A stretch of 64,000 nt of DNA from Limanda limanda (Eukaryota; Chordata; Actinopteri; Pleuronectiformes; Pleuronectidae), in contig NC_083637.1 in assembly GCF_963576545.1 (NCBI RefSeq), forward strand, positions 21,335,507 to 21,399,506, given 5' to 3'. The notes under the pieces were generated by a model. That model was not told the DNA's origin and did no database searches. It saw only the letters and a program-made list of their open reading frames with translations. The translations under genes were made by a program, and so were the position numbers. The stretch's first letter is position 1; every line of letters begins with the position of its first letter. Of this stretch, positions 1-11,092 are shown piece after piece.

Positions 1-125
1 TGTCACTTAGGAGTTGAAGAGAAGGAGGGAAGAGTCCTGGTGATGTAAGTACCTTTTACCTGTTTAACTAAAGGAGGGGTGGGTTAAAAGTCAGAACTGA
101 CACCACTCATTGATGTCTATACGGC
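1..125. other. non-coding, left edge
   Basis: Short left edge of the window. No open frame with family resemblance and no RNA gene is visible. It leads directly into the inverted-repeat element that starts near 126. Confidence 0.5.
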
Positions 126-345
126 AGCTAGTTAGCTTAGCATAAAAGCTGTGGCCACAGAGGAACAGCTAGCTAGCGGTCACGACTTGGAGTTGTAGAA
201 AGATTTCAGCATAACCTCAGACAAAACAGTTTCTATGTGTTAATCGGTGAGATAAGGAGTAGCATTGGATGATGTTGATGTCAGAACCAGGCTAGTTTTT
301 ACCCCTTGTTTCCATGCCTTTTGCTAAGCTAAGCTAACTGCTAGA
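126..345. repeat. MITE-like element with inverted termini
   Basis: The left end (126-147) reads GCTAGTTAGCTTAGCATAAA. The right end (319-344) is close to its reverse complement, containing GCTAAGCTAAGCTAACT. The pair of TTAGCTTAGC-type inverted termini around a roughly 220 bp non-coding core is the look of an old non-autonomous DNA element. The same TTAGCTTAGCATAAA termini are familiar from dispersed fish repeats. I cannot name the family or find a certain target-site duplication. Confidence 0.55.
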
Positions 346-1130
346 TCGCAGATGAGAGTGGCATTAATCATTTGGTGATATAAGAGCTTTCACCAAAATG
401 TCAAACTTGTGTTTTAAAAATAAAAGTGGTTTTTAAATATTTATATATATATAAACTTTGTACTCCCCCCCATAATGAAGGCAGTAGCCGAATATGCAGG
501 CAACTATAAAACTGTGAATATAGTTTATGATTATTATTTATTATTATATTTGATTTGATCATTTAAAGAGACGTGAAACCATTGATTTGTATTTATCAGG
601 TGTGCAAGATGTAAAAGAATAAAACGTATTAAATATATTTAATATCTGCATTTATGATGCAAAATGAAATCAAACATTTTCTAACAAGACCAGGAACTAT
701 TTCTTCAGTCAAGACAATTTCCAGTTATTTCTCCCTTTTTCTACAATCATATATGAATAACAAATATGTTATTAGGTTGCTGTAAAGTCTACATGTTAAT
801 AGCCGGTGGCAATATACCAGAACCCATGCAAGTAAAATTCTGATGTGTTAAAAATCGTATTATGTAAATGTCGTTATGTGGCAAATAAAGGAAAAATCGG
901 TCTCGAGATGATCGATGATCAAAACCACACAATAAATGTGTCTTATTCTTTATTCTCAGTAAATAACTTTTGAGGTATTTATTAGACATTTGATAAGAGA
1001 GAAAGTAAGAAGGAGATGGTATGAACAGGGGAGAAAGAGCAGATGAGAGGTGGTTAGGCCTGTGAGGTGAAGGTGGGGGGAGTGGGGGGTGAGGGCTTCA
1101 GTAGAGGAAGAGGAGGAGGCCGAGAGGCAT
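346..1130. other. AT-rich intergenic DNA
   Basis: AT-rich non-coding sequence with a short TATATA run near 441-453 and many scattered stop codons in all frames. No gene, RNA gene or strong regulatory motif is recognised. Confidence 0.5.
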
Positions 1131-1186
1131 GGAGGAGGAGGAGGAGGAGGAGGAGGAGGAGGAGGAGGAGGAGGAGGAGGAGGAGG
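1131..1186. repeat. (GGA)n trinucleotide microsatellite
   Basis: About 19 uninterrupted GGA units. They make a spurious poly-Glu or poly-Ser reading on the two strands. The surrounding sequence has no splice-site or family support for a protein, so I treat it as a simple repeat. Confidence 0.9.
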
Positions 1187-1237
1187 GTGAATCCAGGCTG
1201 ACCCCAGTGTCTGTGTGTGTTGTTGTGTGTCTCAGTG

Positions 1238-1640
1238 GGTTTCCTCTGCCCTGGCGCCAGCTGGAAATGCCTCCACTAAGCAGAGGCAGTACACACATCA
1301 TCCTCCATTCAGGCCCCTTTGATGGGAGTAACACTATACATGCCCAGCGCGCCTCACAGATCCTATCGAGCTGCTGTTTAAAGGGCGGAGAGCGAGAGCC
1401 CGGGCCGCTGGTCATAACTTATCGAGCGCCTGGACGCACTGACATCCAGACGAGTTGCCGTGCACAGCAAATAAAAGCAAGAATAATTGATGGGGTTTGT
1501 AATTGGAGTGATGTTGTGTTGTTGTTAGAGTGCTGGAGGTTTCATGAGTTACGCTGCCACCTAGGGGTAATCTCCCATGGTTGCAGAGAGGAATGTCATC
1601 CCCCTCTTGCTTCTTTTTTGAAACCATCAGTTTGATAAGC
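1238..1640. promoter_or_regulatory. candidate conserved non-coding block
   Basis: High-complexity, moderately GC-rich sequence with no low-complexity runs and no credible ORF, standing out from the AT-rich flanks. This texture is typical of conserved regulatory DNA near developmental genes. The call rests on appearance and on the msx gene downstream, not on alignment. Confidence 0.25.
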
Positions 1641-2154
1641 AGAGTTTAAGTGGCTCACGTTTTCTTCGACTCCTTCAGAGTGGAGTTGTCTTAATATCCT
1701 TTTGTTCACTTCAAGAGGGAATGACACTTTCGGGGTTCACACAGTCCACAGTTGCTCTTCAACGTCGATCCTCGCAGTGGTCTTTTTTAAATGACTCAAA
1801 AGCCATGAAATTGGTTATTAGTTTGTTATCCTGCAGTGATGACGCCCTCATGCAACGAAAACCACGCCAGTAAACAATTATCTGACAGACCAGGCGAGGT
1901 ACAGGCCCAGAGCTGCGGCCCAGACGTGCCGTGGGGAAGGGAAAAAAAGGCGGCTGTGCTTAGCTTAGCTTTTGTTTGCTTTGTTCTGGCCATTACGGAG
2001 CCGAAATATTGTCATTACTCAGAGACCAAATAATTTTACGACATCCTGCAATTAAACTCTAAGCTAATAGGTTAATGAGACAAATGGAGTTTGATCGCTG
2101 GAAGTTGGTTTCTATTAGTGATGGCATTGCAAGGAGATGTGCACTGTTGCAAGG

Positions 2155-2158
<4 letters not shown>

Positions 2159-2198
<40 letters not shown>
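2159..2198. repeat. (AC)n microsatellite
   Basis: Twenty perfect AC units in non-coding DNA. Confidence 0.95.
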
Positions 2199-2199
<1 letters not shown>

Positions 2200-5100
2200 T
2201 GCATATACACACACTCGTGCAAACACAAACAGAGAACAGACTGGTTTGATTTAGTTTTTGCGGTCCCCTCCCGGAGCAGCCTCAGACAGGCAGAGAGGAC
2301 CAGAGCGCAGGGAACTCAAGTCTAGCCAGAGCTCGGTTGTCTCTGCTATGCTTCAAGTCGAAACCCTCCAAATTGGGTTTAATCTGTGTTTTGCTTTGGC
2401 AATTATCGACCCGCAGAGCTGCATGGCAAATGGGGATGAATGAGCTTTAGATGGGCCCGGTTGAGAGGGAGGTCACAGGGTGATTAATGGCGATCGGATG
2501 AATCTATGAATCGGCCGGCGAAGACGTAGCAGGGGATGACTTATCAGCTGATTCACATGTGAAGCAAAATGCAGAAGGTGATGCAGCAGAAATGTAGTTT
2601 GAGTGATGGGAACTCTGAGAAAATAAAAATTAAATAATGTCAAACTTTTACTCAAACCAAAGTTAAATTTAGTTTTGACATTTATTTGTGAAACAACATG
2701 GTTTGTATATGTATCCAGACATGAGGTCTGGTTTGTGTGTCATGTAACACCAGAGTTGTGGTATAAGTGTTTTTATGAAGATGAATATACTGTCTGTGAG
2801 CACACTGCTAATCAACATCACCACTGTTTATTGCACTATGTTGACATCATGGTGACGGGAGTGCAAAAACATTTCTATAACTTTGAGGAATTTCTTTTTA
2901 TTGAGTTGGTAGATGGCTCACATTGTTGTCTTTTCCAAATTTGGCTTAATATGACTTAATGTGATTTTACACACGGAAATTAGTTAACTCTTCAGGAAGC
3001 ATTTTAAACACTATAGAGCAGATGTGACTTGTTTTTCATAACTTAATACTTTGATCTATAAATGATTAGATAGAAGTGAGGACTGTTGATTCCCGTGTCC
3101 AAGCTGATGTCTTATAATGTTTTTTTGGGATAAACAGACTTAAACAAATATATTCTGTTTTTAATAAGATGAAGAGGAGCGGCAAATCCTCTCATTGAGC
3201 CGCTGGAACTCTGGAAATATTTCTCATTTATTATCAATCTATAGATCCTCTTTTCTGATCATATGATTCTTGTATTCTGAAATTCAACTAATACATTATT
3301 TTAATACTTCCACTAAAAGATAATCAGTTATTTAATTTGATCTATTTGTGATGCCACCACTGTTCAAATACCAACATGAAGTTTACTGATGAAAAATTAT
3401 TGTCTGAAATAGAGGATTTGAATAAATAACATACTTTATATATATATATATATATTTGACGAGTGACTATACTGTTAAGAATATTGTTTATGTATTGTGA
3501 GTTTCTATTGTTTAGTTTCTATCACACAGTTTAGAGAACATTTAGTTGGCTTCATTATCATTATCACATGTCCTGTTCTCTCATGTTCCCCTTTTCTCTC
3601 CTCTCTGACTGAAAATACACAACAGTTGTTTGACTGTCGTACTAACAAAATAATAATATGACTCTTTCTCTCCCTCCAAATATTGACCACTTGTCTGCTT
3701 CTAATGTCCTTTACAACCTGACCCTAAACTCCTCGGCTAAACATTTGTGTTGAAAATGAAATTTAATCTTTAAAATGAATCAAGTTTCTCCTGCTTTTTC
3801 TTCCTGCCTTTTGATTCAAGAGCAGTTTTGAGGGATATGACAAGTTTACCAGGTCCAGTGAGCAGGGCGGGGGTGCAGCTGCAGATTCTGGGACCTCTGA
3901 CAACATCTCACAACCCCCAATGAGTTTCTAATCCTTGACATGTTCCAGGGACCCAGTCCAGGATCTGGGCTTCCCCCCCCCACCCCCAAAAAAGAGACAT
4001 ATATCATCATAACCCATAAAAAAGGAATCACTGAAACCATCACTGATCATTTAATTGTTTTACGTTTGTTTAATGTCACTTTAAATGCTGTTTAAAAAGA
4101 CATCTAAAAGAAAAATGCAGTTTCAAGCTTCTATGCCAGCTGTTGTGTACCCGACATTGTTAAACTCCCAGTTTCATGACATGTGTGACCAAACAAATTC
4201 TTCCCTTCATTGACTCCGCTAATACATTCAGTGTTATTAAGTTTTTCTGTGCTAATTTTCATGCTAATCAGGTTACCCACTATATTGAATCTAATTTTCC
4301 TATTTTGAATTGTGTATGTTTATCCGTCTACTTTACTAATGCAAAAAGTAAAATGCGGGTGAAATTGAAAGAAAGGCTCAACAAACAAAAAAATCGTGAG
4401 CCCGACATTAAGGGCGCGACAAAAAGGTCAACTGAGTAGAAAGCAGCAGCTGGAGAAAAACATCTGTTGTGTGAGGATCGATGAGACGACTCTCACAATG
4501 GTATCTTAAGTTTGTCCCATGATTAATTCATCAGACAACAACAACACATTTCAACACAAATTTTTCTAAACAGTTTTCTTAAGTCTTGAGTAATGCTCTC
4601 ATAATGACATCACTTTCATCTGCAATGCTTTAAAGCAGCCAACTGGAGAACTAGCAGCAGAACCAGCTGTTAATCTCAACAAGTTAAATACATTTCATTT
4701 AATAGATATTATCCACATTACAGTGAAAACAAACAATTGTTAGTTTTTTTAGCTGATTGTCTTTAAATGAGTTTGCACTACGTTTCGGATTAGAGCCAAA
4801 ACATTTCTAAATTGTAAGAATTTTTAATCTAGTTCCGGTGTAAGTATGCAAATTCATTTTTACAACGTTTTAATTTCCTGATTCGCCATCGCTGAGAACT
4901 TGTTGTCCTAAAGTGTTTTCACTTTTCCACAGTTACTTCCCGTAAAGAGCTCAAAGGCAGTGCGCTCTGTCCTCAACCTTTATTGGAGGTGCGTTTAAAT
5001 CCCACAGATCCTGCATGTAATTGCTACAAGGAGCCTGACTTAAAGGTCTTTCCCCCACCTGCAGCTTGTATTAAAAGCTTTTCCCACATCAGCAGGTGGG

Positions 5101-8100
5101 TCCACTTCTCCACACCACGTACAGAAGTGGTTGCACTTTGGAAAACACATCATCGGTTGCACCTCTGCTCCACATTGTCATTATCATGTAGAACTTCTCC
5201 TAACAGGCAGGACTTTCTTGCAGGATTAACTCAGCTGACAGATTCCCCAGATTCCCTCAGAGGGGGGGGGGGGACTCTGGGCCACTCGCTCCCCGAGCCG
5301 ATACTCAGCGAACCCCACTGAGATTCAGTTAAACCTGACACAGAGCTGCACCGATAACTCACACTGCGCGGGACAGTCGTGGTTTTTCTGTTATTAGATG
5401 GCAACAGCTACTCCACTGGATCTTCTTACATGATTCACCATTTACGTTACTCTGCTTTATAAAGGCTAATGAAAATGCCACTGTTGATTAAAGGCGGTGT
5501 TCCACGTCTCTGGCTCTGGTTAAATGGTGGAGCGGTGAGGAAAAAAGGGAAATAAATTCCGTTCAAAGGTTATTGGTATTTATAGGAATGTCTCTTGAGG
5601 AAGATTCTCCCGAGGTCGGTTAGTATAAGAATCCCGCTTCACCTCACGGGAAAAAAAGATGTCACGTCATGTGCTGGTTGCCTCACAGTGGCCTAATTCC
5701 TGACATGTTTTCACCCCTCACTTCATTTGACAGTGGCAGAATAAAACAATGGAATACTTTCATAAATTTGGAGACGATGATGAGCAACTGTCAACAAATA
5801 ATGACAGTCGCTATTAAAAACCGGAGCGACCCGCTCGCCACAAGCCTCTCTCAGGGGGGACGAGGGGAAGCCAAGAATAAATTGCCTGTCTGTAGTCATT
5901 TGAATGCAACATTTAGCTGTAATTTATGTGAAGGCAGAAAAGCATTATGAGAAAACATTTTCCAAATGCAACAGCTTGCAGCAATTTACATTATATGGGG
6001 GGAAAACCGCTGAAACAAATATTTGGCCTCCATAATGAAATGGATATATTTATACACACTGAATTGAGTCAAAGGCCCTGTAACGAACGCATGGCTTCAC
6101 CAGAGGACCTCGCTGTGTTCTCGTAGTAAACATTTTACTGATGCTACAGGGGCTTCGAATGAAAGTTATTAAGGCCATAATTCTCCCAGCGGGGCCAAGA
6201 GATACAGAGATAATGGTCATGAAGAGAGAGAGAGAGACAGAGGATACGCTGGAGGGAAATCAGCATCGTGTTTGTATCTCAGACAGAAAGAGATTGTGAG
6301 ATCTAGGAATTCTATTTCAATTAGTTCCAGTTAAAAGAGCTAAAGCCGAAATCGATTTGCTTTTGCTTAGTTAGATAGTTTGCCAACTGTGGCACACTTT
6401 AATCTCCCACGATTTTCTTCTCTGCAACAAGGTGGATTAGGAAAATAATACATATATATTTGCAGTATATTTCCCCAGAGGAACCTCGATAACAGAATAT
6501 AAATAGTATATGTCACTTTGCGACATCCGGTGTTCAACCATCTAGAGTAAAAACTAAACTTTCTAAAATGTTCAAAATTCTTATCATAAAATGTTTTCCT
6601 ACTATAATGCAAATTTTATTGTTTAAACATTCTTTTCCCTTTTTCCTTTTTCTTAAGGTGTCTTGTAAGCCTGTTTGAGGCAGAGCACATAATGTGCATG
6701 ACACGATATTAAAAAATCAATCAATCAATTAATTGATCAATCAATGAAGACCTACAAATGATAAATTAAATGTATGAGCTGCATCCAGTATATTTAGTGT
6801 GAAGCTGCACTATTCAATATGTTTATAATGATGCAAATAAAGATTATGTGCAACATGATTGATGTATGTGACAACTTAAATGTCCAAGGCAGTTGCTGCA
6901 GAGCTTTTTCAGAACATCTCTTGCCAGCCCACTAGTAAAATGTCCAGAAAATCTAAGCCCATGTGAGAATACAGCGGGAAAATATCTGGAAAATGTGCAG
7001 TGAACGAATGGGCGTGTTGATGACGTTTCAAAAGCAAATGAAGCTAAACTAGAAACATACAAATATTCAGGATCAAAAAAGGAAGCAAACAGGTAAACGA
7101 CACAAACGATGATGTCATCTTCGGAAGACAGCAAGTAAACTTGTGCTTTATGTGCTGCCTCCCGCGTGCTCTAACCAGACGCCACCCCTTGCTTGATTGT
7201 GCTGGATATAGTTTTTTTGTGTTTTGTATATCCGAATGGGAAATGTCTAGACCCAATTTCTTTCTGGCGTTCACGTCTGAAAGCAGCTTCAGTTGAGAGC
7301 AGCAAGTAGCTATTTTAATCAAGAGCTGCTACATGAGCTGTTCTGCACCAAACAGAATTCACAGAAAGAGACCTGATTTAGTTTGACATTTAAAGTTCTT
7401 AATTGTTGCTTTCTCGTTTTTTTTTCAGATCAACATTTTCTGATGATGTTTTGCGGGCCCCAGCGTTTATAGTAGTTTTTAGTCATGAAGTTTATCACAG
7501 ATATAGATAAATATCAGTAGCCACCAATGAGCCAGTTGGAGATGGTTAAAATAAGTGTAGCGCTATCTTATGCCCGTTTAGCACAAAATCTAACATGAAC
7601 TATTCAACACAAAAACTCACAAACGCTTGTTACGAGCATGCAGAGCTTCAGTTCCCTCCACGCACACGCAGGCCAGGAGACACAGATGCAACAGCCAAAT
7701 TAATATGTCACAAAGGAAATATTTTAATGACTTACAAATGGGGGTGACTGCACACTGCCCTGTGCCATTTATTTACAGTGAGGCTGAGACTTACTGGCAT
7801 GAGGCAGCACATACGGCAAATTCTTAGACATCTAAATTAGAGGGGGGCCTGGAGTGTCGTGGCTTCAGATACATGTGTGTAACCCCTGTGGTCTCCAAAC
7901 TCCCTCCTTCAAATTTGCGTCTTCCCTAATCAGTGCCAAATGGAGAGATTTTTTTTTTTCTCTCCTCTCCTCTCCTTCCCAGCACGGGCGTCATAGGCAG
8001 AGAGAGAGAATGAGAGGAAGGAAGTCATTGGATTCAATGAGAGCATTCCATTTTTATTTTTTACGGCCACCTCATATTCACTCATCCCCCCCCCCATAAA

Positions 8101-9082
8101 CGCAGCAGCTCTTACAATTACCGACGCTTTCATGTGTCCCAGTCAGCGGTCGGAGGGGAAGGAGGGCCAATTGCTTTTAATTAAGAGGTATTTGTTTGGG
8201 AGCTGTGGGGTGCTAAACTCCTCATGCACATGGCACTTTTTCTTTGTCATGTTAGAAGCGCTGTAGGGCAAAAAAAAAATCTCCTGAGTGAAAAACGTAC
8301 ACTCTTGGTTCTCTCAGAGATAAGAAGGAAGGATTATGGTCTGTGTTCCGAGAGAAACAGGCCACGGTGCAGTGAGTAGGGATGGTGCTGGATGCCGGGT
8401 CTGTGCTGCCATTACTGCACTTTTAATCTCATTTGCACCTAATGCCACAGTAAAAGAATTCCACACTTCAGCCAGCATATGCTTGTGATTATTAATTAGT
8501 GTTTTTGCCTGCATTTTAGGTTATAATAGAGAACCAGTAAAACTGCGAGCCGTCGTACTCAAGGCAAATGCCTACAATTAAAGTTTACTATGTGTTTGTT
8601 TTTCAAAAGGCTTTTTTAACGTCGGACTGATGCAACAGCTTGGCAGACGCAGAGGTTTCTCGTGCAAGATAAACCGAGCTGCAGCGAGGCCCAAGTGAGG
8701 ACGGTGTCAGGACGGATATCCTCCTCACTCCGTCAAGGTGAGCAAGAGGAGGGTAAGATTGTGTAAGAAATGTCAGTTTAGTTGTGGAAAAATCTCCTTG
8801 TTTATGAGTCTTTTGTGTTGATGATGTGTTTTTATAATCAGGCAGTTCTATGCGAGGCAGCTTCCTGCATCTTTTGAACGGGAAAACCCAATAACTCAAT
8901 TAAATGAGGAATTAAACTTTCGTATCAAGGATGAATAAATCTGCTAACAAGTCTGTCTCTGTCTGTGTGACCAACCGAAAACCATGAAAACACATCAGGG
9001 AGATACTGTCCCACTGGCTGACGTGTTCTTTCATTGCACTGAACATGGACACTGTTCTCATGTAGGTGATCGACAGAGAAGA
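2199..9082. other. gene-free intergenic DNA with candidate regulatory blocks
   Basis: No exon, tRNA or rRNA can be supported. Simple repeats are a TA run at 3436-3455, a C/A-rich run at 3973-3992, a G run near 5266-5277 and an AATC-type run at 6716-6745. Three blocks look unusually complex and orderly and could be conserved non-coding elements: about 5660-6190, 7680-7850 and 8380-8530. The last contains several TAAT-type homeodomain cores. That interpretation is inference. Confidence 0.45.
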
Positions 9083-9083
9083 C

Positions 9084-9173
<90 letters not shown>
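9083..9173. repeat. compound (GT)n(GA)n microsatellite
   Basis: A short GT run passes directly into almost 40 uninterrupted GA units. The strand is pure purine over about 75 bases, so it can adopt triplex (H-DNA) structure. Confidence 0.95.
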
Positions 9174-9177
<4 letters not shown>

Positions 9178-9272
9178 ACATATTAGGACCCTCGCACTGT
9201 CATTTGGTTGTGCTGACATGGAAAACCGTCTGGGTCACAGAGTCAGCTGGCACCAGAGTTAATGGGCCTGGC

Positions 9273-9290
9273 CTCTGTGTGTGTGTCTGT

Positions 9291-9326
<36 letters not shown>

Positions 9327-9340
9327 GTGTGTGCATCTGT
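9273..9340. repeat. (GT)n microsatellite
   Basis: GT repeat interrupted by occasional CT and GC units. It is part of a dense cluster of microsatellites between 9083 and 9846. Confidence 0.9.
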
Positions 9341-9749
9341 GAACACACTAATGGTTTTGTTGCATGCACATCTATTCAAATTAATCGGTGAGTGTGCAGG
9401 TAGATACACATTAGTGGTCCTGTGCATATGTTGTGTGTGTGTGTGTGCATGTGTGTGTGTGGGTGCAGTTGTCCCTCCCTTGCCCCCCAGGTTTGCTCTC
9501 CGTCCACAATGAACCTGAATCTGAAACGTGGAGCCGCGTGATGACAGGCCGATCGCCGGGGGACAATGCACTGTAATTTGTGAGGGGCCTTGCCACGAGA
9601 GGAATGATGGGTAATTAAGAGGAAGACACTGAGAGACACGGTGGGGACTTGGTGACAGGCGACAGGTCATTGGCTGTGTGCACTGACAAGCCAACAAACC
9701 CCTCTCTGGTTCTCCCATTCCAGGCTGGTCCCCCGCACTGCTGCATTCA

Positions 9750-9751
<2 letters not shown>
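9341..9751. promoter_or_regulatory. candidate conserved block inside microsatellite cluster
   Basis: Apart from a second GT run at about 9431-9461, this stretch is high-complexity. The 9480-9720 part is GC-balanced, lacks repeats and carries TAAT/ATTA-type motifs. It has no coding support. It is a possible regulatory island that survived between expanding repeats; this is inference. Confidence 0.25.
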
Positions 9752-9783
<32 letters not shown>

Positions 9784-9798
9784 CACATGCACGCAGGC

Positions 9799-9836
<38 letters not shown>

Positions 9837-9846
9837 TTCCACACAC
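9752..9846. repeat. compound (AC)n microsatellite
   Basis: Two long AC runs separated by ATGCACATGCACGCAGGC-type interruptions. Confidence 0.95.
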
Positions 9847-11030
9847 ACAAATAGTTATAGCAGCTATGTTCACAGCTTATGCTCTAATAGTTCTGATAAA
9901 ATTGTACAAACTACATCACGGTGACAATACTTATTTACAGAATGTACATGAAAAGCAATTATTAGTCCTGAATGCAAAGAGAAAACTGTTGTGTGAATTC
10001 TGCAAACACTGAATGTCAAAACTGAATAAGGATGGAGGTCTGTGATGGATGTTCACAGTTATTGCAATAATTCTACAAATCAGTATTATATTATCTTAAT
10101 AGATTTAACAAATCTCAAACATCTGATTGTCCGACTTGTTCGTTTGCTCATCTGAGGTCTGTTTCTTTTAGCTGCCAATGGGAGCTCTAAGCAGTAAACT
10201 TGCTCAGCTCAATATTAATATTACAAAATAAACTGATGATAATTAGACATTTTAACGGGACAAGAACAAAATGCCCATCTTACAATGTTAAAGAAGGTGA
10301 AAAAATTCACCTGCTGATCCGGATCCACACCAGCAAGAAAACAACAACAAACAAATGGCCAGGGGTGAAAACATAACCCCCTTGATGGAGGTATTTACTC
10401 TTCAATATTTCCATTTTTATGTTGAATCATCAAAATATGAATGCATAATGCAATAGATAACCAAAGAAAACATTTTTTTGCATCTGGAAATAATTGAAAC
10501 ATACTCAGTTGTCACTTTTTTAGGTCTGTATAACAAACACGGACTAATTGAACAGCCCTTCAATTCATTTTAACATCTGCAAAATTCTGTCTTACTGAAA
10601 CAGTTTTGAAAAAATGTTCATTCATTGACCATTTTGCGGCCATGTTGCAAACTGTCATGCATCGTACTGAGGACTGTTTCTTTGTCTTCCCCATTTCAGA
10701 GTAGCTATTTGGACATAATAAACTAGTAATTGTGTGTGACTGTTGTCAACACTTTTCTTGTAAATTTCTCTATGGCAATATCTTGACAAAAATCAACACA
10801 TCATTGTGTGTAAGTACTCAACAGTAAACTACAGTAATTTATTATAAACATCACTGTCGACTCCCTAACTTTGTCCACACTGTCTCTGTCTGTATGCCGG
10901 ACCGTGGCCACAATAGAGGCTTTTGTATGAAGCTGGATGATGGACATATTAAAAGATAAGAGACCTTGTGTTACCTGCACCCTTCTGATAAACACACACC
11001 CATCTTTTTAACAAACCAGGTAATGGTGAC

Positions 11031-11033
<3 letters not shown>
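9847..11033. other. AT-rich intergenic DNA
   Basis: AT-rich sequence with frequent stops in all frames. I see no gene, RNA gene or repeat family that I recognise. Confidence 0.5.

Positions 11034-11091
<58 letters not shown>
11034..11091. repeat. (GT)n microsatellite
   Basis: Nearly perfect GT repeat of almost 30 units. Confidence 0.95.

Positions 11092-11092
<1 letters not shown>

Noticed and set aside
1098..1635. ORFs of 105 and 168 residues over the GGA repeat, rich in Ser or Glu
   Set aside because: They exist only because a trinucleotide repeat has no stops in several frames. No family resemblance, splice sites or codon bias supports them.
6716..6745. AATC/GATT run as a second LINE tail
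   Set aside because: The tail lacks the upstream conserved LINE phrases seen at 37560-37760, and the run reverses orientation around TTAATTGATC, so it is better called a simple repeat.
9066..9873. Long overlapping ORFs made of repeated Thr-His, Val-Cys or Glu-Arg
   Set aside because: They translate GT/AC and GA microsatellites in all frames and are typical artefacts.
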